Notes: a model not told the origin generated them from the sequence alone. 64,000 bases of DNA from Glycine soja (GCF_004193775.1 NC_041002.1:11940485-12004484); one strand, 5' to 3'. Positions 11,650 through 24,894 are shown, counted from the first letter of the stretch. Made by a program: numbers and translations.

Positions 11650-11880
11650 GGAACTTGTATTGTTACTCAGATCTTGACTAGTTATAAACTTTTTGAATAA
11701 AATGAGTTTATCCCATGTTTTTACTCCGAAAATCAGTGCGAATCAAATCACCCCTGCATTCTATCCCTAGCATGCATTCTTAATTTTTACCTACTCCTCA
11801 CGTTTGGTTTTTCTAGGAAAAACACCATAACTAAACGCGCCACAAGGCATCCCTATCGCACCAGATCCAAATCTAGAACG
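11650..11880 (+). other. Spacer between ORF1 and gag in B
   Basis: 231 bp with no ORF. It has an AATAAA at 11696-11701 and sequence matching the corresponding spacer of A. Confidence 0.6.
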
Positions 11881-14259
11881 ATGGGTGACCAAGAGGAGAC
11901 ACAGGAACAGATGAAAGCCGACATGTCGGCTTTGAAAGAACAAATGGCTTCTATGATGGAAGCCATGCTAGGAATGAGGCAACTCATGGAGAAAAACGTG
12001 GCCACCGCTGCCGTTGTCAATTCGGCTGCCAAAGCAGACCCAACTCTCCTAGCTACCGCGCACCATCCTCCCCCAAATACGGTAGGACGAGGAAGGAACA
12101 CACTGGGGCACAACAGCAACCCCCATTTGGGATACAACTGGGTGGCTTACCCTTATGGATTGCCACCTAATTACACGTCGCCAGTCATGCAAGATGATGC
12201 GGTTCATGTCTCTTCCCCCATCCTTGAAGGGGAGCCTCCTCGACAACCCGACGAGGTCCACAAAGATCATCAAGAGTATGCCTAAGGGGATGTCGAGTTC
12301 TACCCCCCGATCCCCGTCGAGGGACCGGCACCCAACACTTTGCCTCAGCCCAACCTCGCAGCATAGCCAATAATCTTGTCCACAGAAGGACCACCCCCGG
12401 CGATCGAAAAAAAAAGGAAACTCGATCTCCTCGAGGAGAGATTGAGGGCTGTTGAAGGCTTTGGTGACTATCCGTTCGCGGACATGACGGATCTTTGCTT
12501 GGTACCAGATGTTGTTATCCCCCCAAAATTCAAAGTACCGGACTTCGACAAGTATAAAGGGACGACTTGTCCCAAGAACCATCTCAAGATGTATTGTTGC
12601 AAGATGGGCGCGCACTTTAGGGATGAGAAGCTATTAATACACTTTTTCCAAGATAGCTTGGCCGGGGCCGCGGTTGTTTGGTACACTAATCTGGAAGCTT
12701 CCCGCATCCGTACTTGGAAGGACCTGATTACTGCTTTCCTAAGGCAATATCAGTATAATTCCGATATCGCTCCCGATCGCACTCAACTACAGAATATGTT
12801 CAAAAAGGAAGGTGAGACCTTTAAAGAATACGCACAACGGTGGAGAGACCTGGCAGCACAAGTGGCCCCTCCCATGGTCGAAAGGGAGATGATCACCATG
12901 ATGGTAGACACCTTGCCAGTGTTTTACTATGAGAAGTTGGTAGGCTACATGTCGTCCAGCTTCGCGGACCTAGTATTCGTCGGGGAAAGAATCGAAGTAG
13001 GGTTGAAAAGAGGGAAGTTCGATTACGTTTCCTCCACAAGTGCCAATGCTAAAAGAATCGGAGCAACTGGGGCAAAAAGGAAGGAGGGAGATGCCCACGC
13101 CGTCACTTCGGCGCAAGCATGGGTCAAACCCCCGTAGACATCTCATGGTACACATCAGTACGAGCAACATCATTCGAGCTTCTCAGCTCATGCCGGGAAC
13201 TCCTCTAATTTAGCACCCGTCCAGAGGGAGGCCCCTCAAGTTCCAACTCCAACCACGACTCGCCCGGCCGGCAATTCCAACGCAATGAGGAACTTTCCCC
13301 CGAGGTCAATTTCAGAATTCACCCCACTCCCAATGACATATGAAGACCTCTTGTCGTCCCTCATCGCCAACCAACTGGCCGTAATAACTCCCAGGAAGAT
13401 CTTCCAACCCCCTTTCCCAAAGTGGTATGATCCTAACGCAACTTGCACGTACCATGGGAATACCCCGGGGCATTCCATCGAAAAATGCTTGGCCCTTAAA
13501 TACAAGGTCCAACATTTGATAGATGCTGGATGGCTGACATTCCAAGAGGATCGGCCCAACGTGAAAACCAACCCGCTCGCCAATCATGGAGGGGGAGCGG
13601 TTAATTCCATTGAGTCAGATAGGCCACGCAGGTCTAAACCTTTAAAGGACGTGGCAACCCCTGGGAGGTTTATCTTTGAGGCCCTACAAAAGGGAGGTGT
13701 GATTCCCCACGGTAGGCATAAAGAGGATTCTTGTTTGTTGCATCCCGGCGAGCTACATAGCATGGAAACATGTTTGGCAGTAGAGGAATTGTTGCAACGA
13801 ATGATAGATCAAGGTCGACTGGAAGTCGGTGATTAGGGGAGAGAAGAGCAGCATATATGTATGCAGTCCGTGGATGAGAGAAGTTTTGAAAGGCCTAAAC
13901 CATTAGTGATATATTTCACCAAGGGCGCAGCTTCGCAAAAGCCCCGAAACCCCTCGGCAGCTAAACCTGTCCCTTTCCCATACCAAAACAGCCACACAGT
14001 CCCATGGAGGTACACACCTCCGAACAAAAAGGAAGAAGAAGCCATCGACATCAGTTCATTGTCGGCCAAAGTAACCAATATCACGGGGTTGAGCGGTGTG
14101 ACCCGCAACGGTCGCGTGTTTGCGCCCCCCGACCTACCAATTCAGCCCACGAACGTCAAGGGGAAGGCAAAGGTAGTGGAAGAACAAGATGATAAAATGC
14201 CCCTCACTCCGAATAAGGATATTCCGGTGAAAGGTCTTCCGAAGAAAAGGGATGGTTAT
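11881..14259 (+). pseudogene. B gag-pro, 5' part, cut by SIRE1
   Basis: It starts at ATG 11881 (MGDQEETQEQ), the same start as in A. The N-terminal helix is Met/Glu-rich, followed by a Pro-rich linker and the Retrotrans_gag core (WYTNLEASRIRTWKDLITAF through FKEYAQRWRDL). A C-x2-H-x5-H-x4-C finger (CTYHGNTPGHSIEKC) and a second C/H cluster (CLLHPGELHSMETC) follow. In-frame stops are at 12283-12285, 12364-12366, 13135-13137 and 13834-13836. The reading frame is otherwise kept. SIRE1 inserted at 14259/14260 just before the protease part. Confidence 0.92.
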
Positions 14260-15258
14260 TGAAATTCTGATACCGATGACAGATGTCGTACCGGATGTCA
14301 CGACATCACGCTTCAGAACATGCAGATTATATTTGACAGTATGAACAGATTAAACAAGTAAATAACACAAGAGAATTGTTAACCCAGTTCGGTGCAACGT
14401 CACCTACATCTGGGGGCTACCAAGCCAGGGAGGAAATCCACTAAAATAGTGTTAGTTCGAAGATCTAACAGCCACTGTTTACAACCTTCTCACCTAACCA
14501 CTACCCATGCAACCTCTACCTAAGAGCCACTCTTAGATATGAGAACCCCTCTCACTCCCTCTCAATCACTCTCCCGTGTTTACAAATAAATCAAAGACAC
14601 ACCAGAGATTGCTCTCTGAACAATAGAGATCAACTCTACACACTCAGGTCCAACACTTGATGTTAGGGTAACATCAAGGTGGCTCACAAAACACTCAAGT
14701 CCCAAAACTCACAAAATAACTCTTCAATCTCGGACTTCGTCGAAAACTCGTGCAGCCTTCATGTTTATATAGCAGTGTGCGTATCTGGGCTGCAACAACT
14801 TGCGCTGGATAAGATCTATCATTCTCCTGAAAATCTGCACTTAAAGATCTAAAAGATAAAGTTTGATCTTTTAGTTTTTATCTTTAATCTTTAATCCCTG
14901 AACGAACTATTCAAGTTTGTAATTCGAACTTTAATTATCTTTTAATTCGTTCCTAAAGATAGATCGCCAAATCTATTGCTAACTGCACATTAATCTGTTA
15001 AAGATATAACAGATTTATGTGTCCAGTATTTTCGGGCAGGATATCCTGGACATCGTATCCGACATCGTGGATCCTGCAGCTTCAATTCTTCATTTGACAT
15101 TTTATCTTGCCTTGTGCATTGTGCAGCCCAATCTGATTCCTTGACATAACGTTGGACATCATGTGCAGCAACTCCAGCTTTCCTTCATTGTCTAAGTGCT
15201 TATGTTTTAACAAAATTTTAGCCAATCTTTTAAAACTCAGTAAAGCTAAGCACTAACA
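14260..15258 (-). repeat. 3' LTR of SIRE1
   Basis: Plus strand TGAAATTCTGATACC...GCTAAGCACTAACA; in element orientation TGTTAGTGC...ATTTCA. A reversed TATA box (TATATAAA) lies at 14764-14771. Confidence 0.95.
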
Positions 15259-15754
15259 ATCTCCCCCTTTGGCAAATTTTGTCTAAAACATACTTAGACA
15301 CTTCCTGAGCAGGTACGAGCAGTTATGCAAGTGGGATCAGCAACTTTCATTATCAGAGTAATCAAGCACAGCGGTATCTGTAGTGGCGACAGCAAAATTC
15401 TGCAAGTTGCAAGTCGTTTCCAGGATGTCAAGACATCTCTCGTGACATCAGCTTTCTGCTCCCCCTGTCTCCATGCTCCTACTGCTGTGAAGCAGTTCAC
15501 TGCGGCATCTTCTATCAGCTACTAGTTTTAGTAGCTTACATCAATCATCATCAGCAGCAGTAGTATAAATACTACTCCCCCTCAAATCATATAACTACTA
15601 CTCCCCCTCAAAATCATAAATCATGCATAATATAATATCCTACTACTCCCCCTTTTTAGACAGAATTTGGCAAAAGTAGAATGCATGAAATTAATGTGCA
15701 CATATTACAGACCAATAACTAGTAAAAGTAAAAGCAAAAATAAAGGTCTGATGG
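15259..15754 (-). promoter_or_regulatory. SIRE1 3' non-coding region with multiple polypurine tracts
   Basis: The tract next to the LTR reads GCCAAAGGGGGAGAT on the minus strand (about 15260-15274). Further GAGGGGGAGTAG or AGGGGGAGTAG runs recur at about 15572-15583, 15598-15612 and 15643-15657. Several polypurine tracts upstream of the 3' LTR are a known Sirevirus hallmark. The rest has no gene. Confidence 0.85.
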
Positions 15755-17536
15755 TCATGGGGTGGCATCAGAATCATCATCATCTGACTCTGTATCCTCT
15801 GCTGCATCTTCTTCTTCCTCAGCTGCTTCTTCTTCTTCCTCAGCTGCTTCTCCATCATCAATGCCACTGTCTGAGAGTCTTTTGATCAGGCGTTCCAGCT
15901 CCATTTTCTTCTCTGTGGTGGCTTTGATGGTTGCTTCCAGCACCTTGCATGTGTCCTTGAGTTCAGCAATCAAAGCATCCTTGGACACAGCACCTGAAGC
16001 AGCAGCTTTCCCTGATGTCGAGACAATGTCTGGGACATGTGTCCCCTCAAACAGTTTGTAATGCAGGGATAGAGGAGATTCTCTCTTCATCACAGAGTCA
16101 ATGTTGTTTAAAATATTGGGATGTTGACTCAACATAATGCCACACAATACAGTTGGGAAGGCAATGGGTAATTTGACAGCAAAAGATTCTGAATGCTTAA
16201 TAGTTTGATCAAAAATATAGTTTCCAAAATTAAATTTGGACTCGGTTCCAACAGCATACAGAAATTTACCCAAACCTGTGGCAACAGTGGAAGTATGATT
16301 GGTGGGTACCCAGTTGGCAGTGCCAATCCTATGCAGGATTGCATACTTCACACTTAGCTTCCCTGCAGAAAGCTTCCCTTTCTTTGGCCAATGCTGGACT
16401 TGTTTGGCAGTGATTTCCTTGGCAATTTGATGCTCAGAAACAGCAATATCCACCACTCCTTCAGTTGGTCTGCCCAGGTATTTGTTGATTACAGCAGGGG
16501 AGAATCTAATACATTTTCCTCTGACAAACACTTTCTGATACTCATCACTCTTTCTGTTTGTTATGTCAGAGGGAATGTTGACAATGAATTCCCTGACTAG
16601 GCTTTCATAACAATCTCCCAACTTGGTGACTGTTTTCAGCAGTCCAGCAGCCTTGATGAGGTCCATGATCTCCTTGCAATCCAAGGCATCTCTTCCCAGT
16701 TCTCTTTCTACAACAAGTCTGCGTTGATATACAAATTTCCACCTTTCAACATTGCCAATGGAGTGGAATGAAATGTTGTCCAATGGGGCATCAGGGACAT
16801 TTCCAGGCACCTTTTTCCCTGATTTCTTGGCCCTCTTGATGTCGGGAACATCTAGTTCGACATCATCATCAGAATCAGATGAGGAAATTTCTTTCCTCTT
16901 CTTGGAAGGGATTGCAACTTTGCTCCATCTGGATGTGGTAGGAGTGATTGGAGTGCTCTTCTTCTGTGCCATAGTTTTGATTCGTCCAGACCTAGTAATG
17001 GGGGTTTTTCCCTTTCTGCTTTGTAATCTTTCTGCAATGCCAGGTGCCAACTTGTTGGCAATGGGTTCCTCATCAGATTCTACTTCTTCTAGGTCAATGA
17101 GGTCACCTGGAGCAGGTTCTGGTGCCCTTGGTGCAGGGGTCTCCTCTGTGGCTTGATCCTCTTCCTCTGTTGATTCCTCTTTACTGGATGAAGAGAGGAC
17201 TTCAGCATTTGGGGTGGAAGATGTTGGAACATCTTTATCAGCATCAGGGACAGAAGCATTTTTCAGAATGCTACTCACAATACTGCGGATCTTCTTATCC
17301 ATCTCCGTGTCTACTTCCCTAGGACTTGTTGCAAGGCTAGGGTTTTCAGAAATCTTCACTCCCTATTGTCTTTTGGGGACCAGTTTCTCAGGAATAGGGG
17401 CTTGACCAGGAATCATTTGTATGGGTTGGATATTGAATTCAGGTTGTTCCTGGTTTGATGGTGCTTTGGTGGATGATGGAGATGATGGTACAGAGGGTGA
17501 ACCAGGAGATGAAGTTTCTTTTGGTGAGGTAGCCAT
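15755..17536 (-). pseudogene. SIRE1 second ('env-like') ORF with an amber codon
   Basis: It starts at ATG 17536 and reads a Ser/Pro-rich N-terminus for 57 codons to an in-frame TAG (17363-17365), then stays open in the same frame to 15755 for about 535 more codons. After the stop come acidic and Ser/Glu-rich segments, basic clusters (KKRK, KRAKKSGKK) of nuclear-signal type, and a folded region. That region contains VRGKCIRFSPAVINKYLGRP and a TANWVPTNHTST motif, typical of the 'putative plant transposon protein' family (PF20167-like). The C-terminus is a coiled-coil-like stretch then Glu/Asp runs. I see no clear signal peptide or strong membrane span, so the 'envelope' label is doubtful. Confidence 0.85.
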
Positions 17537-17731
17537 GGAGAAGCAGAGCCTTTGGAGTGGTTTCGTGAATCTCTGAGAGGTGTTGGGGAATGCTGATGAA
17601 AACGAGATTACCACGAAAATATGAGTTTGAATGAGGAATGTAGAGGGTCGTGTGAAGCAACGGTCGAATTTGTTTTGGCCCAGTAGTGAACGCGCTATTA
17701 ACGTTTGAGCACGTTCAGATAAAAGTAATTG

Positions 17732-20700
17732 CTATAAATCCTCTAGCAGACAAATGCCCAGCTTGCCCCTCAGTTTTTCAAACTGATTTGCATCCAATGC
17801 CTTTGTGAAAATATCTGCTATTTGTTCCTCAGTGTCAACATGCTTCAGTGTGATAACTTTATCATCAACAAGATCTCTAATATAGTGATGTCTAATGTCA
17901 ATGTGCTTGGTTCTGCTGTGTTGAACAGGATTTTTAGAAATATTAATAGCACTCAAGTTGTCACAGTACAATGTCATGACATCTTGTTCGACATTGTACT
18001 CCTTAAGCATCTGCTTCATCCAAACTAGTTGTGAACAGCTGCTTCCTGCTGCAATATACTCTGCTTCTGCAGTAGATAGGGACACACAGTTCTGCTTCTT
18101 GCTGAACCATGAAATAAGATTGTTGCCCAAATAGAAACATCCACCAGAAGTGCTTTTTCTGTCATCTGCACTTCCAGCCCAATCAGCATCACAATACCCA
18201 ACCAGCATTGAATCTGAACAATGACAGTACATAATCCCATAGTCACTGGTGCCATTTACATATTTCAGAATTCTCTTTACTTGATTCAAGTGACTTATCT
18301 TAGGGTTGGCTTGATATCTTGCACAAACACCTACTGCAAAGGTGATGTCAGGTCTGCTTGCTGTTAAATATAGTAAGCTCCCAATCATGCTTCTGTACAG
18401 ACTTTGATCAACACTGGTGCCAGCTTCATCTTTTGACAGCTTCAAGTGAGTAGGTGCAGGTGTTCTTTTATGGCTGGCATTTTCCATCCCAAACTTCTTG
18501 ACAATGTTCTTTGCATACTTGCTTTGTGAGAGGAATATGGAGTCTTCCATCTGCTTCACTTGGAGTCCCAGAAAATAAGTCAGCTCTCCAACAAGACTCA
18601 TCTCAAATTCAGATTGCATCTGTTGGACAAAATGTCGAAGCATCTCATTCGACATCCCTCCAAACACAATGTCATCAACATATATCTGTGCTATCATCAA
18701 GTTTTCAGCATCTTGTTTGACAAAGAGAGTCTTGTCAATTCCTCCCTTCCTATACCCTTGCTGAGTAAGGAACTCTGTTAGCCTTTCATACCAAGCTCTT
18801 GGAGCTTGCTTTAATCCATAGAGAGCCTTCTTGAGCCTGTATACATGATCTGGATGAGTTGGATCTACAAATCCCTTTGGCTGCTCCACATAGGCTTCTT
18901 CATTCAGGTATCCATTCAGAAACGCGCTCTTCACATCCATCTGGTACAGCTTGAATTTGAGGATGCAAGCTACACCAAGTAACAATCTGATGGACTCAAG
19001 TCTAGCAACAGGGGCGAAAGTTTCATCAAAGTCTACACCTTCAATCTGAGTGTAGCCTTGAGCAACAAGTCTGGCCTTGTTTCTGGTTATAACACCTTCT
19101 TCATTGGTTTTGTTCTTGAAGATCCACTTGGTGCCAATCACATTAGTTCCCTCGGGTCTAGGAACTAACTCCCAAACTTCATTCCTTTTGAATTGCTCCA
19201 ATTCTTCTTGCATAGCATTGATCCAGAACTCATCAGTCAGTGCCTCTTTCACATTCTTGGGCTCAATTTTGTAGACAAAACATGAATTGGAGACAATCTC
19301 AATCTCCCTTGATCTTGTAGTGACTCCTCTGTTTGGATCTCCTATAATCAGCTCCTTGGGGTGCATCTTCTGGATTCTAATGGAGGGACTCTTGTCAGAT
19401 TGAATGATGTTTGGTTCATCTGTAGCAGAATCAGAGTTTTCTGCATTTTCTGCACTTTTAGCTGTATCTGCTACATTGTCTCCCGATGTTCTGACATCTT
19501 CTTCGACATCCTTCTTTCTTACTGGAGTTAGATCATCAACGACCACATTGATGGATTCCATCACAGTTCTGGTTCTGGAATTGAGTACTCTATATGCTCT
19601 GCTGTTTGTGGAGTATCCCAAGAATATTCCTGCATCACTCTTGGGATCCATCTTTCTCCTTTGCTCTCTATCTGCCAAAATGTAACATGGACTTCCAAAG
19701 ATGTGGAAGTGCTTGACAGTTGGCTTCCTCCCTTTCCAGATTTCATACAGTGTGGTCGGAGTCCCTCTTCTAAGTGTGACTCTGTTGTGGATATAGCATG
19801 CTGTGTTCATGGCTTCAGCCCAGAGATTATAGGGAAGTTCTTTGGCATGAAGCATGACCCTAGCAGCTTCCTGCAAAGTCCTGTTTTTCCTTTCAACTAT
19901 GCCATTTTGTTGTGGTGTAATGGCTGCAGAGAACTCATGAGTGATGCCTTCAGATGTGCAGAATTCAGTAAACTTGCTGTTTTCAAACTCTCTGCCATGG
20001 TCACTCCTAATTCTCTTGATGACACAGTCTTTTTCTCTTTGAAGTCTTAGACTCAACTCTTTGAATACTTCAAAGGTGTCTGATTTCTCTCTGATAAAGT
20101 TGACCCAGGTAAATCTGGAGAAATCATCCACAACAACATAGGCATACCTCTTTCCTCCAAGGCTTTCAACTTGCATGGGCCCCATCAAGTCCATGTGAAG
20201 TAGTTCCAGCACCCTGGAAGTGGTCTGATGTTGAAGCTTCTGGTGGGACATCTTGACTTGCTTTCCAATCTGACATTCACCACAGATTCTGCCTTCTTCT
20301 ATTTTCAGATTGGGAATGCCTCTAACAGCACCTTTGTCAATGATTTTCTTCATGCCTCTTAAGTGCAGATGTCCAAATCTTTGATGCCATATTTTGACTT
20401 CATCTTCTTTGGAGGATAGACATGTGGAGGAGTAACTGGTTTCTTGAGGTGTCCATAGGTAACAGTTGTCCTTTGATCTGCTGCCCTTCATTAGAACTTC
20501 ACTCTTCCCATTTGTCACCAAGCATTCTGACTTTGTGAAGTTTACATTGAATCCTTCATCACACAATTGACTGATGCTGATCAAGTTTGCAGTCAGTCCC
20601 TTCACCAGCAGTACTTTATTCAGACTAGGAAGTCCATCATGGACTAGCTTTCCCATTCCAGTGATCTTTCCTTTAGAGCCATCTCCAAATGTCACATAGC

Positions 20701-22462
20701 TAGTGGAGCAGGGTTCAATGTTCACCAGGAATTCTTTAACTCCTGTCATGTGTCTGGAACAGCCGCTATCTAGGTACCAATCTTCCTTAGCTGATGCTCT
20801 AAGTGAAGTATGAACAACAAGACTGACAATCTTGTGTTTTGGAACCCACATCATCTTCCTTCTGCTGCTGCTACTTTGAGTTCCATGATGTGGATGGCCA
20901 TGTAGATGATAGCAAAAGGGCTTTATGTGACCATACTTGCCACAGTAGTGACACCTCCACTTCTTTCTTTTACTCTTTTTCTGCTGCGTTCCATGATGTC
21001 GAGACCGATGTTGTGACATCGTGGCTCCAGTGCTGTTTTTGGCAGGAACAAATTCTGTCATGGTTATTCTGCCAGCAGATTTATGATTAAACCCAAGTCC
21101 TCTCTGGTTTCCAACATTCTTCCCAAGCTGTAGCACCTCATCAAGCATATCTGAGCCTTTATTCAGCATCTTTATTGATTTTGTCATGTTTTCCAGTTTA
21201 GAGTTCAGAAAACCAACTTCTCCTTTAAGCTCAGAGATCTCCTCTTCATGTGCCTCCTTCTCAGCCTCCAGATTTGCAATGACCTTCTTCAGTTGTGCTT
21301 CTTGCTGAAGAATCTTCTCACTTTTGATGCATAGTTTTCTATAGGATATAGCAAGCTCATCAAAAGTGATTTCAATATCACTTGAATCTTCATCAGATTC
21401 AAATCTCCCAGTGAGTGCATTCACATCTCTGTCAGAATCACTTTCTTGTTCACTCTCTGTATCATCAGACCGACATACAGAAAGTCCTTTCCTCTGCTTC
21501 TTGAGATGGGTGGGACATTCAGCTTTGATGTGCCCATAGCCTTCACACCCATGGCATTGAATTTCTTTGCTGTGACTGGGCTTTTCATCTGACTTTTTGT
21601 GGTGTTCACTACCTTTCCTGATGTCGAAAGGGATGTTCCGGACATGTGGTTTCTGCCTCCTGTCCATTATGTTCAGCACTTTGTTGAACTGTTTTCCAAG
21701 AAGCACAACTGCGTTAGTCAGACCTTCATCAGTATCCAGGTCATACTCATCTTCTTCTCCTTCATCATTGGATACAAACGCCAGGTTCTTGCTCTTCTTT
21801 TCAGTCCTATCTGAGAGTCCTAGCTCAAAGGTTTGAAGGGAACCAATGAGTTCATCTACTCTCATGTTGCAAATGTCTTGGGCCTCCTCTATTGCAGTGA
21901 CTTTCATGTCAAATCTCTTAGGCAAAGATCTGAGGATCTTTCTCACCAGCTTTTCATCTGTCATCCTTTCTCCCAAGGCAGTGCAAGCATTGGCAATTTC
22001 AAGAATGTTCATGTGGAAGTCATGAATACACTCTTCCTCCTTCATCTTCAGATTTTCGAATTTTGTAGCCAATAGTTGCAATCTGGACATCTTCACTTTG
22101 GAGGTTCCTTCATGAGTGGTTTTCAGGATCTCCCATGCATCCTTGGCCACTGTGCATGTGTTGATCAGTCTGAAGATATTCTTGTCAACTCCATTGAATA
22201 GGGCATTCAAGGCTTTGGAGTTTCCAAGTGCCAATTCGTCTTCTTCTTTTGTCCAGTCTTCTTCTGGCTTCAATTCATTAGTGGGCTTTCCTTCTGTGTC
22301 CAGCATCTTGGGATGTTCCCAGCCTTTGATGACAGCTTTCCAGGTTCTGCTATCTAGTGATTTGAGGAAGGCCACCATCCTTGCTTTCCAGTATTCATAG
22401 TTGGTTCCATCCAGAATTGGTGGTCTGTTCACTGGTCCTCCTTCTTTCTCCATGTTCATCAA
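17732..22462 (-). CDS. SIRE1 gag-pol polyprotein, intact
   Basis: 1576 residues, uninterrupted, in Ty1/copia order. Gag comprises the copia-type core (residues about 20-215), a CCHC knuckle at 303-316 ([14 protein letters not shown]), a coiled coil at about 375-440, and a second CCHC at 504-517 ([14 protein letters not shown]). Protease has DSG at 565-567. Integrase has H693/H697/C727/C730 and catalytic D758, D821, E857 with 35 residues between the last two. RT has YVDD at 1261-1264. RNase H spans about 1420-1545, with D1425, E1467 and D1501 visible. All key residues are present. Two knuckles and the long gag C-terminus are Sirevirus features. The start at 22462 lies 35 bp inside the primer site. 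Confidence 0.96.
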   Translation of the reverse strand: MMNMEKEGGPVNRPPILDGTNYEYWKARMVAFLKSLDSRTWKAVIKGWEHPKMLDTEGKPTNELKPEEDWTKEEDELALGNSKALNALFNGVDKNIFRLINTCTVAKDAWEILKTTHEGTSKVKMSRLQLLATKFENLKMKEEECIHDFHMNILEIANACTALGERMTDEKLVRKILRSLPKRFDMKVTAIEEAQDICNMRVDELIGSLQTFELGLSDRTEKKSKNLAFVSNDEGEEDEYDLDTDEGLTNAVVLLGKQFNKVLNIMDRRQKPHVRNIPFDIRKGSEHHKKSDEKPSHSKEIQCHGCEGYGHIKAECPTHLKKQRKGLSVCRSDDTESEQESDSDRDVNALTGRFESDEDSSDIEITFDELAISYRKLCIKSEKILQQEAQLKKVIANLEAEKEAHEEEISELKGEVGFLNSKLENMTKSIKMLNKGSDMLDEVLQLGKNVGNQRGLGFNHKSAGRITMTEFVPAKNSTGATMSQHRSRHHGTQQKKSKRKKWRCHYCGKYGHIKPFCYHLHGHPHHGTQSSSSRRKMMWVPKHKIVSLVVHTSLRASAKEDWYLDSGCSRHMTGVKEFLVNIEPCSTSYVTFGDGSKGKITGMGKLVHDGLPSLNKVLLVKGLTANLISISQLCDEGFNVNFTKSECLVTNGKSEVLMKGSRSKDNCYLWTPQETSYSSTCLSSKEDEVKIWHQRFGHLHLRGMKKIIDKGAVRGIPNLKIEEGRICGECQIGKQVKMSHQKLQHQTTSRVLELLHMDLMGPMQVESLGGKRYAYVVVDDFSRFTWVNFIREKSDTFEVFKELSLRLQREKDCVIKRIRSDHGREFENSKFTEFCTSEGITHEFSAAITPQQNGIVERKNRTLQEAARVMLHAKELPYNLWAEAMNTACYIHNRVTLRRGTPTTLYEIWKGRKPTVKHFHIFGSPCYILADREQRRKMDPKSDAGIFLGYSTNSRAYRVLNSRTRTVMESINVVVDDLTPVRKKDVEEDVRTSGDNVADTAKSAENAENSDSATDEPNIIQSDKSPSIRIQKMHPKELIIGDPNRGVTTRSREIEIVSNSCFVYKIEPKNVKEALTDEFWINAMQEELEQFKRNEVWELVPRPEGTNVIGTKWIFKNKTNEEGVITRNKARLVAQGYTQIEGVDFDETFAPVARLESIRLLLGVACILKFKLYQMDVKSAFLNGYLNEEAYVEQPKGFVDPTHPDHVYRLKKALYGLKQAPRAWYERLTEFLTQQGYRKGGIDKTLFVKQDAENLMIAQIYVDDIVFGGMSNEMLRHFVQQMQSEFEMSLVGELTYFLGLQVKQMEDSIFLSQSKYAKNIVKKFGMENASHKRTPAPTHLKLSKDEAGTSVDQSLYRSMIGSLLYLTASRPDITFAVGVCARYQANPKISHLNQVKRILKYVNGTSDYGIMYCHCSDSMLVGYCDADWAGSADDRKSTSGGCFYLGNNLISWFSKKQNCVSLSTAEAEYIAAGSSCSQLVWMKQMLKEYNVEQDVMTLYCDNLSAINISKNPVQHSRTKHIDIRHHYIRDLVDDKVITLKHVDTEEQIADIFTKALDANQFEKLRGKLGICLLEDL

Positions 22463-22503
22463 AATTTATCTCCCTAGATCTCACTCAGTGATTTAGAGTG
22501 CCC

Positions 22504-22515
22504 GCTCTGATACCA
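22504..22515 (-). promoter_or_regulatory. SIRE1 primer-binding site (tRNA-iMet)
   Basis: On the minus strand TGGTATCAGAGC, two bases inside the 5' LTR. It is a perfect match to the 3' end of plant initiator tRNA-Met. Confidence 0.95.
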
Positions 22516-22517
22516 AT

Positions 22518-23516
22518 TGAAATTCTGATACCGATGACAGATGTCGTACCGGATGTCACGACATCACGCTTCAGAACATGCAGATTATATTTGACAGTAT
22601 GAACAGATTAAACAAGTAAATAACACAAGAGAATTGTTAACCCAGTTCGGTGCAACGTCACCTACATCTGGGGGCTACCAAGCCAGGGAGGAAATCCACT
22701 AAAATAGTGTTAGTTCGAAGATCTAACAGCCACTGTTTACAACCTTCTCACCTAACCACTACCCATGCAACCTCTACCTAAGAGCCACTCTTAGATATGA
22801 GAACCCCTCTCACTCCCTCTCAATCACTCTCCCGTGTTTACAAATAAATCAAAGACACACCAGAGATTGCTCTCTGAACAATAGAGATCAACTCTACACA
22901 CTCAGGTCCAACACTTGATGTTAGGGTAACATCAAGGTGGCTCACAAAACACTCAAGTCCCAAAACTCACAAAATAACTCTTCAATCTCGGACTTCGTCG
23001 AAAACTCGTGCAGCCTTCATGTTTATATAGCAGTGTGCGTATCTGGGCTGCAACAACTTGCGCTGGATAAGATCTATCATTCTCCTGAAAATCTGCACTT
23101 AAAGATCTAAAAGATAAAGTTTGATCTTTTAGTTTTTATCTTTAATCTTTAATCCCTGAACGAACTATTCAAGTTTGTAATTCGAACTTTAATTATCTTT
23201 TAATTCGTTCCTAAAGATAGATCGCCAAATCTATTGCTAACTGCACATTAATCTGTTAAAGATATAACAGATTTATGTGTCCAGTATTTTCGGGCAGGAT
23301 GTCCTGGACATCGTATCCGACATCGTGGATCCTGCAGCTTCAATTCTTCATTTGACATTTTATCTTGCCTTGTGCATTGTGCAGCCCAATCTGATTCCTT
23401 GACATAACGTTGGACATCATGTGCAGCAACTCCAGCTTTCCTTCATTGTCTAAGTGCTTATGTTTTAACAAAATTTTAGCCAATCTTTTAAAACTCAGTA
23501 AAGCTAAGCACTAACA
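22518..23516 (-). repeat. 5' LTR of SIRE1
   Basis: 999 bp, nearly identical to 14260-15258. The TATA box on the minus strand (TATATAAA) is at 23022-23029. Confidence 0.95.
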
Positions 23517-23521
23517 GTTAT

Positions 23522-24712
23522 GGCAAGGAGGTGTCGCTAGAGGAAGCCAACGAGTTTCTCCGCATAATTCAGCAGAGCGAGTTTAAGGTTATTGAGCAGC
23601 TGAACAAAACCCCGGCCAGGGTCTCGCTGTTGGAATTACTCATGAGCTCGGAGCCTCATCGGGCTTTGCTAGTAAAGGTTTTGAACGAAGCCCATGTGGC
23701 CCAAGATATCTCTGTAGAAGGCTTTGGAGGGCTCGTCAATAATATCACCGCCAACAACTATCTCGCCTTCGCCGAAGAAGAAATCCCTGCAGAGGGAAGA
23801 GGGCATAACAAGGCTTTGCATGTATCAGTCAAGTGTATGGACCACGTTGTAGCCAAGGTGCTCATCGATAATGGTTCCAGCTTAAACGTGATGCCCAAAA
23901 GCACTTTAGAGAAGTTACCTTTTAATGCTTCCCATCTAAAGCCAAGTTCCATGGTTGTTCATGCCTTTGACAGCACCCGCCGAGAGGTTAGGGGAGAGAT
24001 CGACCTCCCGGTACAGATAGGCCCTTACACCTGTCAGGTTACCTTTCAAATAATGGATATTAACCCCCCTTACAACTGCCTGTTGGGACGCCCGTGGATC
24101 CATTCGGTGGGAGTCGTTCCCTCTACGCTCCACCAGAAACTGAAGTTCGTAGTGGAAGGGCATTTGGTTATCGTATCGGACGAGGAAGACATCTTGGTAA
24201 GTTGCCCATCCTCTATGCCATATGTGGAGGCTGCGGAGGAGTCATTAGAAACCGCTTTCCAGTCTTTTGAGGTGGTAAGCATTTCCTCCGTGGATTCCTT
24301 CTCTGGGAAACCTTGCCTGTCAGATACGGCAGTAATGGTGGCCCGGGTAATGTTGGGGAATGGGTTTAGGCAAGGACAACGGTGGCATAACTAGCCTGAT
24401 AAGCGCCAAAGGAAATCGTGGGAAGTTTGGGTTAGGCTACAAACCCAGACAGGCAGATATAAGGAAAAGCATTGCGGGAAGGAAAAGCGGAAGTCAAGGC
24501 TCGCGATTAAGACAAGAAGACGAAGGAAGCCCGCCCTACCACATAAGTAGGAGCTTTATAAGCGCGGGTCTAAGGGACAAAGGCCAAGTCGTTGCAATAT
24601 GCGAAGATGATGCTCCGAGTGGGTCGGATTTGGTACGACCATGCCCTCCTGATTTCCGACTAGGAAATTGGCGAGTGGAGGAGTGCCCGGACATTTACGC
24701 GACAAGCATAAT
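23522..24712 (+). pseudogene. B gag-pro, 3' part: protease and broken G-patch
   Basis: This is the continuation of the gag-pro gene after SIRE1. The aspartic protease motif LIDNGSSLNVMPKS is at about 23862-23903, followed by the second protease signature CLLGRPWIHSVG. Near 24352 a 17-bp deletion relative to A shifts the frame and removes part of a G-patch-like segment (GxGLGKDNGG...GLGYKP). The frame after the deletion runs to the 5' splice site at 24712/24713. Confidence 0.9.
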
Positions 24713-24894
24713 GTAAACCTTTTTATGGCTTTAAAAGCTCTACAGTTGGGCCTAGGCTTTAGAGTTTCCTTTGTTTAAGGCTTTGTGTCTTTTGTTCCTA
24801 AATCGATAATACGAACATCTTTCTTCATCTGTTCCTGCGTCTCTACCCATTCTCATCCATTTGCATGTTTACTTCTTTATGTTTAAAACGCCAG
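24713..24894 (+). other. Ogre pro-pol intron of B
   Basis: 182 bp with donor AT|GTAAAC and acceptor CGCCAG|ATCC. Without splicing a TAA lies two bases past the donor; with splicing the protease frame enters pol. Introns at this position are a known Ogre feature. The same borders occur in A. Confidence 0.8.

Larger units (their letters stand above)
14260..23516 (-). mobile_element. SIRE1-type Ty1/copia (Sirevirus) element
   Basis: 9257 bp flanked by GTTAT at 14255-14259 and 23517-23521. LTRs of 999 bp each differ at one position by eye (A/G in the GGGCAGGAT-TCCTGG phrase), so the insertion is very young. The layout in element orientation is LTR, initiator tRNA-Met primer site, gag-pol (1576 residues, uninterrupted), a second ORF of the 'env-like' type carrying an amber codon, repeated polypurine tracts, LTR. 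This matches the soybean SIRE1 family. gag-pol is open, so this copy could still supply enzymes for mobilisation; that is an inference. Confidence 0.96.

Noticed and set aside
15755..17536. SIRE1 second ORF as a true envelope glycoprotein
   Set aside because: No clear signal peptide or strong membrane span; basic nuclear-type clusters and a plant-transposon-type domain fit better.
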